The position numbers and the translations under genes were made by a program. Below the pieces are notes generated by a model. It saw nothing but the letters and a program-made list of their open reading frames with translations. It did not search any database and had not been told where the DNA came from. DNA of 7,957 bases from Bacteroidales bacterium (GTDB taxonomy: Bacteria; Bacteroidota; Bacteroidia; Bacteroidales; P3): positions 1-7,957 of the forward strand of contig JAFZTV010000023.1 in NCBI GenBank assembly GCA_017618625.1. Reading direction: 5' to 3'. Shown here piece after piece: positions 1 to 6,659 of the stretch (position 1 is its first letter; each line of letters opens with the position of its first letter).

Positions 1-1
1 C

Positions 2-3000
2 AACAGCAACACTACGGTCACCGTGCCTGCTGGCGACTATTGGGTGAGCGACGCCAACCACAAGCCAATGCCTATGCCTACCGTCACCTACGGCAACACA
101 ACATTAACGCAAGGCACCGACTATACCCTCTCGTGGAGCAATAACGGCAGCGCAGGTACAGGCACCGTTACCGTTACCGGAGGTGGCGACTACGCTGGTT
201 CGGTAACAGGAACTTTCCCCATCCGCTGGGCAACATACACTGTCCATTTTAATAAAAACCACAACGATGTCACTGGCACGATGAGCGACCAACAGTTCAC
301 CTACCACACGGCGCAGAACCTCAACGCAAACGCCTTCAGCCGTACAGGCTACTCTTTCGAAGGCTGGAGCACCACGCCCAATGGAGCAGTGGCATATACC
401 GACCAGCAAAGTGTCAATAATCTCAGTGTCAACGATGGCGAGATTATCAACTTTTATGCTCAATTGACGCCCACAAACTATCATATCGCCTATAACCTAA
501 ACGATGGTAGTGCCAACAATCCCACCACTTACAATGTCGAAACGCCAACATTCACATTGAACAGCCCTGTCAGACCAGGCTACACTTTCGACGGCTGGAC
601 AGGCACCGACCTTGCTGAGCCAACACAAACGGTGACCATCGCCCAAGGCTCGACCGGCGACCGCAGCTACACTGCCAACTGGACACCCAACACTTACACC
701 GTCCACTTTGATGCCAACAACGGCGAAGGCTCGATGGACGACATGAACTTTACCTATGATGTGGCGCAGAACCTCACCCCTAACACCTTCACCCGTGAAG
801 ACTATAGCTTTTTAGGATGGAACACACAGGCTAATGGCAGCGGTGCCTCATACACCGATGGACAAAGTGTAAGCAACCTCACCACTGAACCCAACGGCAC
901 TGTCAACCTTTATGCCAAGTGGAGATTAAAATCATGGCAAGGCAGCGGCACAGAAGACGACCCCTATATTATCAGTAGCACCACCGCTCTTGACCTGCTG
1001 GCCTATGCTGTCAACAACAACATTGACAATAACAATGGCTTCGCAAACAAATATTTCCTGCAAACCGAAGATTTTACCTATAACGGAACCACTAACAACT
1101 ATACCCCGATTGGCAATGCCTCGTGCAATTTCAGAGGACATTATGATGGTGGCGGTTTTTCCATCAGCGGTATAAATGTGACGGGTTCAGACGATTATAT
1201 TGGTGTTTTTGGCTATGTCTATTATGGCAGCGTTGAGAATATTGTCCTTGCCAACACTACTTTCACCGGCAAAAACAATGTCGGCGGTATTGTGGGCCGT
1301 ACTTATAGGGGCAGCGTTAGCAATTGCAAAGTGATGGGCGACGTCACCATAGGGACACCTACAAGTGGTAATTACCACGGTGGCATTGTTGGCTTCTTGA
1401 CAGAAACTGAGCTCACAGGCTGCTTGAGTATGGCAACCCTTACCGACCCGAATAATGTAGGACATTCCTATGGAGGTATCGCCGGAATTAATTCTAACGC
1501 CACTATCGATAACTGCATATACACAGGTGGAAGTGTCACGGCACATGGTAATGCCACCGCCATTTCCCGAAGAAACGGACAATCTCACGTGTTTACAAAC
1601 AACTACTATTATGACTGTACCGTGAACGGAGAGACTAGTGGAGTGGGAGTTGGTGGAGAGGTCCCAGATATTAACGGTGCCCAACCTGCACACACCATCA
1701 CTTTGGGTGAGAACATCGCCCTCGCAGGCGACCAGACGACGTACAACGTGAGCGGGCTTACCGCCATCGGCACCACAGTACTCATCCATACCGTAGGCAG
1801 CACCTCCACTATTTTAAGTGGCTCCATGCAGACTGTTACGCTGACCTACACCGGTACCATGCCGGAGGGCTATTCCCTGGTTTATAACGACGGTGCCGAC
1901 CATCCTACTATCGGCAACGCTTTCATGATGCCTGATGCCAATGTCACTGTGAGCATCTCAAATGCCTTCCCCACCATACCTGGCATGGGCACCGAAGACA
2001 ATCCCTTCGTCATCAGCAGTAAAGAGCAACTCGATATATTGGCTGATATGGTGAATATCGGATACTCGTTTACAAACAAATATTTCAAGTTGGGTGCCGA
2101 TATCAACTATAATCCTAACGAACTCACAAATGGAGGGAATTATACTGCTATCGGCTTTTTATACAATTCAGAATCGAATTATTGTTTCAATGGCACCTTT
2201 GACGGCGATGGTCATATCATCAGCGGCATCCGTATCAACCAGCCCGTTTACAATCCTCAGGCGCTCTTTGGTTGTGTAGGCCCTAACGGCACGGTGAAAA
2301 ACGTCACCCTCGCCGATGCCGTCATCACAGGAAGCTCTGCTGTCGGCGGCATTGCAGGTGATAATAGAGGCACTGTCGAAAACTGTCGCGTCATCAACTG
2401 CAATATCACAGGCCAAACTTGGGTCGGTGGCATTGCCGGCAATAATAACCAATGTGAAAATACCGAGAATTGCTTAGTTCTTAACACTTCAATCACTTAT
2501 AGTGACACCGATAATTGTACGGGCGGTGCTATCATCGGAACACAACAAAATTTTAATTTAAATAATAACTATTATAACAGCTGCACCGTAAATGGAGTGG
2601 CTTACAATATAGGCTGTGGTATTGGCTATGACTTTGACTTTAACGGTATCCTCCTGACTTCTGGTGACATCACATTGCACAATGGAGCATTGCCGGCCTA
2701 TACCCTCACTTTGAGCCCGCATATCACTGCCACACCAGTTCCTAACGCCACCTACGACGGTGTCCGATACTACATTGAAGGCACAGAAGTCACGCTTGGA
2801 ACAAGTGCACCGGCCTATACCATCACCTCTGCTACACTAACCTACGGCGGCAACAACTACAATATCGCATCAGTTGGCGGAGTGTATTCTTTCACAATGC
2901 CAGCAGCCGATGCTACCGTCCTCGTGACACTGGAGCTCGCCCCGAATGCCGCCCAGTTCACCAAGAACATCACCGGCTATGGTAACGACGATAACCCTGG

Positions 3001-4084
3001 CGGCTGGTATCTGATTGCTTCGCCTGTTTCATCTCCGATTACACCTACTGTGGAAGACGGTTTTCTTGCCAACATCCACGACCTCTATCGTTTCAACCAA
3101 TCCGCTGAAAGTGAATGGGAAAACTGGAAACAAACCGGTGACCACTACCATTTCAACCTTGAATCGGGGAGAGGCTACCTCTACGCCAACAGCGAGGATG
3201 TGACGCTGAGCTTCATTGGCATTCCTTACAGCGGCGATGGCACAGTCACTTTGGACAAGGATGACAATGCCACCCTTTCGGGCTGGAACCTCGTGGGCAA
3301 CCCATTCGGCGTGAACGCCTATATCGACCGTCCGTTCTACATCATGAACGAGCAAGGCTCCGAAATCATTGCCGCAGACGGGAATCGCAACTACATTAAG
3401 CCGATGGAAGGCATCTTCGTGCATGCCGATGAAGACGGCGAGACGCTGACATTCACTACCGAAGCGCCAAGCAAAGGCCGTGGCGAAAAACCTGAACAGA
3501 TTGTCATCAACCTCAGCAAAGGCAACCGCGGCAGCGCCATCGACCGTGCAATCGTGCGTTTCGACAGCAAGAGCACCTTGCCCAAGCTACAAATCTTCGA
3601 TGGTAATACGAAATTATACATCCCGCAGGATTTCGAAGAGTACGCAATAGTCAGCTCGAACCGCCAAGGCGAAATACCCGTCAATTTCAAGGCAAAGGAG
3701 ACGGGTGTTTATACAATCAATTTTAATGGAACGGATTTGAAAAACATAAAATTGATAGATATATTAGACGGAAAAGAAATCGATTTGAGCGAAAGCCAGA
3801 CATACACGTTCATCGGATCGCCGGCTGATCGCCAGGCAAGATTTAAAATCATATTCGAGGGCTCAGAGAACTCAGATAGCTCCGAGATCTCTAATTTTGC
3901 CTACCAATCAGGCACCGATATCATCGTCAACGGAGAAGGCGAGCTCCAAATCTTCGACGTGATGGGACGCGTGGTGATGCAGAAACGCATCGACGGCGTA
4001 GAAACATTACATGAAATGTCCATAACGACAGGTGTTTATATCTTAAAATTAAATGAAAAAAACCAGAAAATTGTGATCAGATAA
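2..4084 (+). CDS. Large secreted surface protein with InlB-type and GLUG repeats and a T9SS type A sorting domain (5' partial)
   Basis: The reading frame is open to the left edge (reads NSNTTVTVPAGDY...), so the GTG at 23 is just an internal valine and the true start and signal peptide lie upstream. Residue numbers count from that GTG. Residues 1-68 look like the end of an Ig-like domain (TGTVTVTGGGDYAGSVTGTF). Residues 71-300 hold three InlB/Listeria-Bacteroides repeats, each with a Y-x-F-x-G-W core. Residues 305-973 are two copies of a GLUG-plus-beta-domain module. Residues about 985-1150 carry GWYLIASP, GRGYLYAN and GWNLVGNPF, a pattern common in Bacteroidales surface proteins. Residues 1299-1353 are a T9SS sorting domain. 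By family knowledge such proteins cross the outer membrane by T9SS and are released or anchored at the surface. Adhesion or a structural role is inference; no catalytic motif is visible. The intergenic gap to rplU is 86 nt. Confidence 0.93.
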   Translation, partial: NSNTTVTVPAGDYWVSDANHKPMPMPTVTYGNTTLTQGTDYTLSWSNNGSAGTGTVTVTGGGDYAGSVTGTFPIRWATYTVHFNKNHNDVTGTMSDQQFTYHTAQNLNANAFSRTGYSFEGWSTTPNGAVAYTDQQSVNNLSVNDGEIINFYAQLTPTNYHIAYNLNDGSANNPTTYNVETPTFTLNSPVRPGYTFDGWTGTDLAEPTQTVTIAQGSTGDRSYTANWTPNTYTVHFDANNGEGSMDDMNFTYDVAQNLTPNTFTREDYSFLGWNTQANGSGASYTDGQSVSNLTTEPNGTVNLYAKWRLKSWQGSGTEDDPYIISSTTALDLLAYAVNNNIDNNNGFANKYFLQTEDFTYNGTTNNYTPIGNASCNFRGHYDGGGFSISGINVTGSDDYIGVFGYVYYGSVENIVLANTTFTGKNNVGGIVGRTYRGSVSNCKVMGDVTIGTPTSGNYHGGIVGFLTETELTGCLSMATLTDPNNVGHSYGGIAGINSNATIDNCIYTGGSVTAHGNATAISRRNGQSHVFTNNYYYDCTVNGETSGVGVGGEVPDINGAQPAHTITLGENIALAGDQTTYNVSGLTAIGTTVLIHTVGSTSTILSGSMQTVTLTYTGTMPEGYSLVYNDGADHPTIGNAFMMPDANVTVSISNAFPTIPGMGTEDNPFVISSKEQLDILADMVNIGYSFTNKYFKLGADINYNPNELTNGGNYTAIGFLYNSESNYCFNGTFDGDGHIISGIRINQPVYNPQALFGCVGPNGTVKNVTLADAVITGSSAVGGIAGDNRGTVENCRVINCNITGQTWVGGIAGNNNQCENTENCLVLNTSITYSDTDNCTGGAIIGTQQNFNLNNNYYNSCTVNGVAYNIGCGIGYDFDFNGILLTSGDITLHNGALPAYTLTLSPHITATPVPNATYDGVRYYIEGTEVTLGTSAPAYTITSATLTYGGNNYNIASVGGVYSFTMPAADATVLVTLELAPNAAQFTKNITGYGNDDNPGGWYLIASPVSSPITPTVEDGFLANIHDLYRFNQSAESEWENWKQTGDHYHFNLESGRGYLYANSEDVTLSFIGIPYSGDGTVTLDKDDNATLSGWNLVGNPFGVNAYIDRPFYIMNEQGSEIIAADGNRNYIKPMEGIFVHADEDGETLTFTTEAPSKGRGEKPEQIVINLSKGNRGSAIDRAIVRFDSKSTLPKLQIFDGNTKLYIPQDFEEYAIVSSNRQGEIPVNFKAKETGVYTINFNGTDLKNIKLIDILDGKEIDLSESQTYTFIGSPADRQARFKIIFEGSENSDSSEISNFAYQSGTDIIVNGEGELQIFDVMGRVVMQKRIDGVETLHEMSITTGVYILKLNEKNQKIVIR
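233..922 (+). repeat. Three tandem InlB B-type (Listeria-Bacteroides) repeats
   Basis: These are protein-level repeats inside the surface protein. Repeat 1 spans 233-469, repeat 2 473-688 and repeat 3 692-922. Each has a beta-strand opening (YTVHF, YHIAYN, YTVHF) and a core (YSFEGW, YTFDGW, YSFLGW). Repeats 1 and 3 are clearly closer to each other: both share AQNL, a Y-T-D-x-Q-S-V stretch and N-L before the end. Repeat 2 is shorter and of another subtype, closing with SYTANW. In Listeria internalin B this fold is a small beta-grasp-like domain; in Bacteroidota it is common in secreted proteins and usually acts as a spacer or binding domain. Confidence 0.88.
935..1975 (+). repeat. GLUG-rich module, copy 1
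   Basis: This is the first copy of a duplicated protein module (residues about 305-650). It opens with GTEDDPYIISS and a LDLLAYAVN helix-like segment, then GHYDGGGFSISGI. Several GLUG-type repeats follow, with cores such as VGGIVG, HGGIVG and YGGIAG alternating with strands containing SNC, TGC or DNC. It closes with NNYYYDCTVNG and a beta domain beginning PAHTITL and including MMPDANVTVSI, which resembles the divergent InlB (Flg_new_2-like) end F-x-MP-x-A-D-x-x-V. GLUG repeats are expected to form a right-handed beta-solenoid. Confidence 0.82.
1979..2938 (+). repeat. GLUG-rich module, copy 2
   Basis: This is the second copy of the module (residues about 653-972), offset 347 residues from copy 1 at the GTED landmark. 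It opens with GTEDNPFVISS and LDILADMVN, then GTFDGDGHIISGI. The GLUG-type cores are VGGIAG (twice) and a weaker TGGAIIG. It ends with NNYYNSCTVNG and a beta domain beginning PAYTLTL and closing SFTMPAADATVLVTLEL. The order of landmarks is the same as in copy 1, so an internal duplication is the simplest explanation, but the protein sequences have diverged considerably and nucleotide identity is limited. Confidence 0.82.
3917..4081 (+). other. T9SS type A C-terminal sorting domain
   Basis: The last 55 residues of the surface protein (1299-1353) follow the type A sorting pattern. They start with DIIVNGEGELQIFDVMGR, in which the IFDVMGR motif is characteristic, continue through VVMQKRI, and end with GVYILKLNEKNQKIVIR, where G-x-Y-x-x-x-L and a basic terminus are typical. 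In known T9SS cargo this domain is recognised by the outer-membrane translocon and is usually cleaved by PorU at export. The T9SS genes themselves are not in this window, so a functional system elsewhere in the genome is inferred. Confidence 0.92.
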
Positions 4085-4124
4085 ATTAATTTCAAAAAAA
4101 TGTCGGGCGTATTAATAAAAGTTG

Positions 4125-4132
4125 TAATTTTG
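4125..4132 (+). promoter_or_regulatory. Bacteroidota -7 promoter element upstream of rplU
   Basis: TAATTTTG matches the Bacteroidota sigma-ABfr -7 consensus TAnnTTTG exactly. It ends 38 nt before the rplU ATG, giving a short A/T-rich leader. I could not find a convincing TTTG -33 element at the usual 19-21 nt distance, so only the -7 half is supported. No terminator hairpin is visible between the surface-protein stop and this element, so some read-through from upstream cannot be excluded. Confidence 0.7.
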
Positions 4133-4170
4133 CAGTCCGAAAAATTTGAAGAAAATTTAAATACAAATTA

Positions 4171-4482
4171 ATGTACGCAATCGTAGAAATAGCAGGGCAG
4201 CAGTTCAAAGTGACCAAGGGAGACGAAATCTTCTGCAATCGCTTGAATGGCGAAATCGACAGCTCAATCAGCTTCGACAAGGTGTTGTTGATCGACAATG
4301 ACGGCAACACAAGGGTTGGCACCCCCGTCCTCGAAGGTGCTAAAGTGGATGCTAAGATTATCAAGCATCTGAGAGCAGACAAGGTTCTTGTTTTCAAGAA
4401 GAAAAGAAGAAAAGGATATCAGACTCTCAACGGCCACCGTCAGGATCTGAGCAAGGTGCGCATTGAAAACATCACTGAATAA
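4171..4482 (+). CDS. rplU: 50S ribosomal protein L21
   Basis: This protein is a component of the large ribosomal subunit that binds 23S rRNA together with L20. It is 103 residues, the usual length for the family. The N-terminus MYAIVEIAGQQFKV is the standard L21 opening, and the signature region at residues 76-91 (KKKRRKGYQTLNGHRQ) fits the family pattern, ending in G-H-R. The ATG start fits both the N-terminal alignment and the A/T-rich upstream leader; there is no Shine-Dalgarno sequence, as is usual in this phylum. It is followed 23 nt later by rpmA, the conserved L21-L27 gene order, and both probably share the promoter at 4125. Confidence 0.98.
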   Translation: MYAIVEIAGQQFKVTKGDEIFCNRLNGEIDSSISFDKVLLIDNDGNTRVGTPVLEGAKVDAKIIKHLRADKVLVFKKKRRKGYQTLNGHRQDLSKVRIENITE

Positions 4483-4505
4483 TAAACCGAAAAAATTAAA
4501 GAATT

Positions 4506-4778
4506 ATGGCACACAAGAAAGGCGTTGGTAGTTCCGAAAACGGTCGTGAATCACATAGCAAACGACTCGGAGTGAAAGTTTTCGGTGGACAGGCAGTTAT
4601 CGCAGGCAACATCATCGTTCGTCAGCGTGGCACACAGCACTATCCTGGTGACAATGTAGGCATGGGCAAAGATCACACTTTGTTCGCACTTACAGACGGC
4701 ATCGTGGAATTCACAAGAAAGAGAGAAGATCGTTCGTACGTTAACGTCATCCCGGTTCAGGGCGAAGTGACAGAGTAA
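4506..4778 (+). CDS. rpmA: 50S ribosomal protein L27
   Basis: This is a large-subunit protein whose N-terminal tail reaches the peptidyl transferase centre. It is 90 residues, with the family signature GNIIVRQRG at residues 34-42 and the typical N-terminus [16 protein letters not shown]. The protein starts directly at MAHKKG, so it lacks the cleavable N-terminal extension found in Firmicutes L27 that needs the Prp protease. It is the second gene of the rplU-rpmA operon, 23 nt after rplU, and is followed by two palindromes, the second being a strong terminator. Confidence 0.98.
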   Translation: MAHKKGVGSSENGRESHSKRLGVKVFGGQAVIAGNIIVRQRGTQHYPGDNVGMGKDHTLFALTDGIVEFTRKREDRSYVNVIPVQGEVTE

Positions 4779-4782
4779 CGTG

Positions 4783-4810
4783 GTAGGGGCGAATCATTAT
4801 TCGCCCGTAC
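4783..4810 (+). repeat. Palindrome copy 1 (12-4-12) after rpmA
   Basis: This 28-nt inverted repeat has 12-nt arms (4783-4794 and 4799-4810) and a 4-nt loop (CATT). Eleven of the twelve arm positions pair; the single mismatch is G4786 opposite G4807. It begins 5 nt after the rpmA stop codon. There is no T-run after it, so it is not a standard intrinsic terminator by itself. Its left arm begins with the same 11 nt (GTAGGGGCGAA) as the terminator palindrome 49 nt further on, so the two are related copies. Confidence 0.85.
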
Positions 4811-4831
4811 GTTGGAAACGAACAGAAAATA

Positions 4832-4867
4832 GTAGGGGCGAAAGATATTTCGCCCCTACGTTTTTTT
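4832..4867 (+). terminator. Rho-independent terminator of rplU-rpmA (palindrome copy 2)
   Basis: A perfect 12-bp stem (arms 4832-4843 and 4848-4859) with a GATA loop is followed after one G by seven T residues (4861-4867). The stem contains the GC block GGGGCG/CGCCCC. This is a textbook intrinsic terminator, placed 53 nt after the rpmA stop and 60 nt before the serS start, so it should separate the ribosomal operon from serS. It shares its left arm and architecture with the palindrome at 4783-4810, which suggests that a dispersed palindromic element was co-opted as the terminator. Confidence 0.88.
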
Positions 4868-4876
4868 ATACGTTTT

Positions 4877-4906
4877 TTTGTTTTTGAATAAAAATTTGTA
4901 TCTTTG
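4877..4906 (+). promoter_or_regulatory. serS: Bacteroidota-type promoter for serS
   Basis: A -33 TTTG at 4877-4880 and a -7 TATCTTTG at 4899-4906 (exact match to TAnnTTTG) are separated by 18 nt, close to the usual spacing. The -7 element ends 20 nt before the serS ATG, so the leader would be about 10-15 nt and A/T-rich. Other TTTG choices exist in the T-rich tract (for example 4883-4886) but give poor spacing. With the terminator immediately upstream, this is probably the main promoter for serS and the two genes after it. Confidence 0.8.
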
Positions 4907-4926
4907 CAGGTTAATTTTTTACTAAT

Positions 4927-6198
4927 ATGTTAACAATACCTTATATTAGAGAACATAAAGAGGAGTGTATTAACCGTCTGAGTATCAAGAACTTCACAAG
5001 GTTTGAACTCCTCGATGAGATTTTAGCGCTCGACGACGAACGCCGTAAGACACAGCAGGAAAACGACGAGGCTCTGGCCGAAGCCAACAGCATAGCACGC
5101 CAGGTGGGCGACCTCTGCAAGCAGGGAAAAGCAGCCGAGGCAGCACCGCTCAAAGCCCGCGTGGCCGAGCTGAAAGAGTTCACCAAGGTGAAAAGTGACC
5201 GTCTCGAAGAGCTTAAAGTGTTGATTCAGAATAAGCTGGTTGAGATCCCTAACACTCCGCACCCGATGGTGCCGCGTGGCAAGACAGCTGCCGACAACCT
5301 CGTGGTGAGCGAGGAAGGCAAGATGCCTAACCTCCCGAAGAACGCCCTTCCACACTGGGAACTGCTCAACAAATATAAACTCGCCGACTTCGAACTCGGC
5401 AACAAGGTGACAGGCGCGGGATTCCCGTTCTACACCGGTCAAGGCGCACGTCTGCAGCGCGCACTCATCAACTTCTTCCTCGACGAGGCAGTGAAAGACG
5501 GCTACTACGAGGTGCAGCCTCCTATCGTGGTCAACGAGGCATCGGCCTACGCCACCGGTCAGCTGCCTGACAAGGAAGCCCAGATGTACGCAGTGCCGCT
5601 CGATAAGATGTATATGATCCCGACCGCTGAGGTGCCGGTGACCAACATCTTCCGCGACATGATAGTGCAGGAGAACGAGCTCCCGATCAAACGCGTGGCT
5701 TACTCCAACTGCTTCCGCCGTGAGGCTGGCTCATGGGGCAAGAACGTGCGCGGACTCAACCGTCTGCACCAGTTCGACAAAGTCGAGATCGTCGAAATCG
5801 CCAACCCGGCCAACTCTTACGAGCGCCTCGAGGCGATGAAGGAACACGTGGCCGGACTGCTCCGTAAGCTCGAGCTGCCATTCCATGTGTTGCGTCTCTG
5901 CGGAGGCGACATGAGCTGGACATCAGCAATGACCTACGACTACGAGGTGTGGTCGGCAGCACAGCAGCTGTGGCTCGAGGTGAGCTCGGTGTCGTGCTTC
6001 GAGACCTTCCAGGCTAACCGTATGAAGCTGAGATTCAAAGACAAAGACGGTAACATCCGCTTGGCTCACACCCTCAACGGCAGCGCCCTCGCACTTCCGC
6101 GTATCGTGGCGGCACTGCTCGAAAACAACCAGACAGAAGACGGTATTTTGATTCCTAAGGCACTTCAACCATATACAGGCTTTGAAATTATTAAGTAA
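4927..6198 (+). CDS. serS: Serine--tRNA ligase (seryl-tRNA synthetase, class II)
   Basis: The enzyme charges tRNA(Ser) (and tRNA(Sec) where present) with serine in the cytoplasm using ATP. It is 423 residues, the normal bacterial length. Residues 1 to about 110 are a charged helical region that fits the tRNA-binding coiled-coil arm. The catalytic domain shows TAEVP at 233-237 (the serine-binding T-x-E loop), motif 2 beginning FRREAGSWG at 263 and running into RLHQFDKVE, and motif 3 as NGSALALPR at 384-392 with the ATP-binding Arg392. The ATG start follows an A/T-rich leader and fits the family N-terminus (MLTIPYIREHKE). The stop codon lies inside the start region of the next gene (17-nt overlap). 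Confidence 0.98.
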   Translation: MLTIPYIREHKEECINRLSIKNFTRFELLDEILALDDERRKTQQENDEALAEANSIARQVGDLCKQGKAAEAAPLKARVAELKEFTKVKSDRLEELKVLIQNKLVEIPNTPHPMVPRGKTAADNLVVSEEGKMPNLPKNALPHWELLNKYKLADFELGNKVTGAGFPFYTGQGARLQRALINFFLDEAVKDGYYEVQPPIVVNEASAYATGQLPDKEAQMYAVPLDKMYMIPTAEVPVTNIFRDMIVQENELPIKRVAYSNCFRREAGSWGKNVRGLNRLHQFDKVEIVEIANPANSYERLEAMKEHVAGLLRKLELPFHVLRLCGGDMSWTSAMTYDYEVWSAAQQLWLEVSSVSCFETFQANRMKLRFKDKDGNIRLAHTLNGSALALPRIVAALLENNQTEDGILIPKALQPYTGFEIIK

Positions 6199-6655
6199 AA
6201 TATTGACAATCATAGGTTTGACTCTGATGGTGGCTTGCTCCGACAAGTCACCGTCGGGACAGATCAACGCCATGCAGAAACGCGTGGATGCGGTCGAGCG
6301 TCAGGTGGAAACGCTTTATAATCAAGACTTTAGCTTCTTGGTTGGCGAATATCAGGCTCTCGACACCACAGTGGCGAGACACAAAGACATACGTCAGGAG
6401 ATGGACCTCTTGCAGGCATATCTGCAACAGTTTGAAGATCAACGAGTTGTGCTGCTCGAGAATACCAAATATTCAAGAAAACAGCTCTCCGATCTGAAAT
6501 CAGATGTCGAGAAGAATCTTTACGACGAACAAACGACATCGAAATACATCCAGGACGAGGAAAGAGAACTCCACATGATGGAGGCTCAAATCAAATATTT
6601 TCAGGAGAAGTTTGACGCGCAGAAGAAAGTCGTGAAACAACTGAGGAAGGAGTGA
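6182..6655 (+). CDS. Small coiled-coil lipoprotein of unknown function
   Basis: I do not recognise a named family. The 157-residue product starts at a TTG that overlaps the last 17 nt of serS. That start is chosen because it gives a complete lipoprotein signal: MKLLSK, a hydrophobic stretch, and a lipobox-like LMVAC with Cys19 (Met at -3 is non-canonical). There is no ATG upstream in frame, and the next ATG (Met16) would destroy the signal. After CSDKSPSG, nearly all of residues 27-157 are charged and helical with few prolines or glycines, typical of coiled coils. The mature protein (about 139 residues) is probably anchored in the outer or inner membrane by lipid. It sits between serS and a secreted TPR protein, 4 nt before the latter, so a shared envelope role is plausible but unproven. 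Confidence 0.82.
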   Translation: MKLLSKILTIIGLTLMVACSDKSPSGQINAMQKRVDAVERQVETLYNQDFSFLVGEYQALDTTVARHKDIRQEMDLLQAYLQQFEDQRVVLLENTKYSRKQLSDLKSDVEKNLYDEQTTSKYIQDEERELHMMEAQIKYFQEKFDAQKKVVKQLRKE

Positions 6656-6659
6656 TGCC

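Noticed and set aside
23..25. GTG as start codon of the large surface protein
   Set aside because: The frame continues open to base 2 with similar composition (NSNTTVTV), there is no signal peptide after the GTG, and it begins mid-domain, so the gene is 5' truncated by the window edge.
71..82. Short ATGCCTATGCCT repeat (Met-Pro-Met-Pro) and nearby CCGTTACCGTTACC
   Set aside because: These are tiny in-frame codon repeats with no sign of a slippage tract long enough for phase variation.
1187..1789. 200-codon open frame on the minus strand
   Set aside because: It lies fully opposite the GLUG-repeat coding region, has no recognisable domain or leader, and such antisense frames are expected from the repetitive codon usage of the + strand gene.
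3029..3424. 131-codon minus-strand open frame
   Set aside because: It lies opposite the conserved GWYLIASP/GWNLVGNPF domain of the surface protein, with no independent support.
4085..4170. Structured autoregulatory leader for L21
   Set aside because: The likely transcript leader is only about 35 nt, A/T-rich, and shows no convincing stem.
4783..4810. Palindrome copy 1 as a second Rho-independent terminator
   Set aside because: It has no T-run downstream (followed by GTTGGAAACG), so it cannot be called an intrinsic terminator from sequence alone; kept as a repeat.
4783..4867. Paired palindromes as a small CRISPR array
   Set aside because: There are only two copies, they diverge outside the arms, and there are no cas genes nearby; perfect terminator structure explains the second copy.
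5023..5442. 139-codon minus-strand open frame
   Set aside because: It is antisense to serS, whose coding frame is certain from its motifs.
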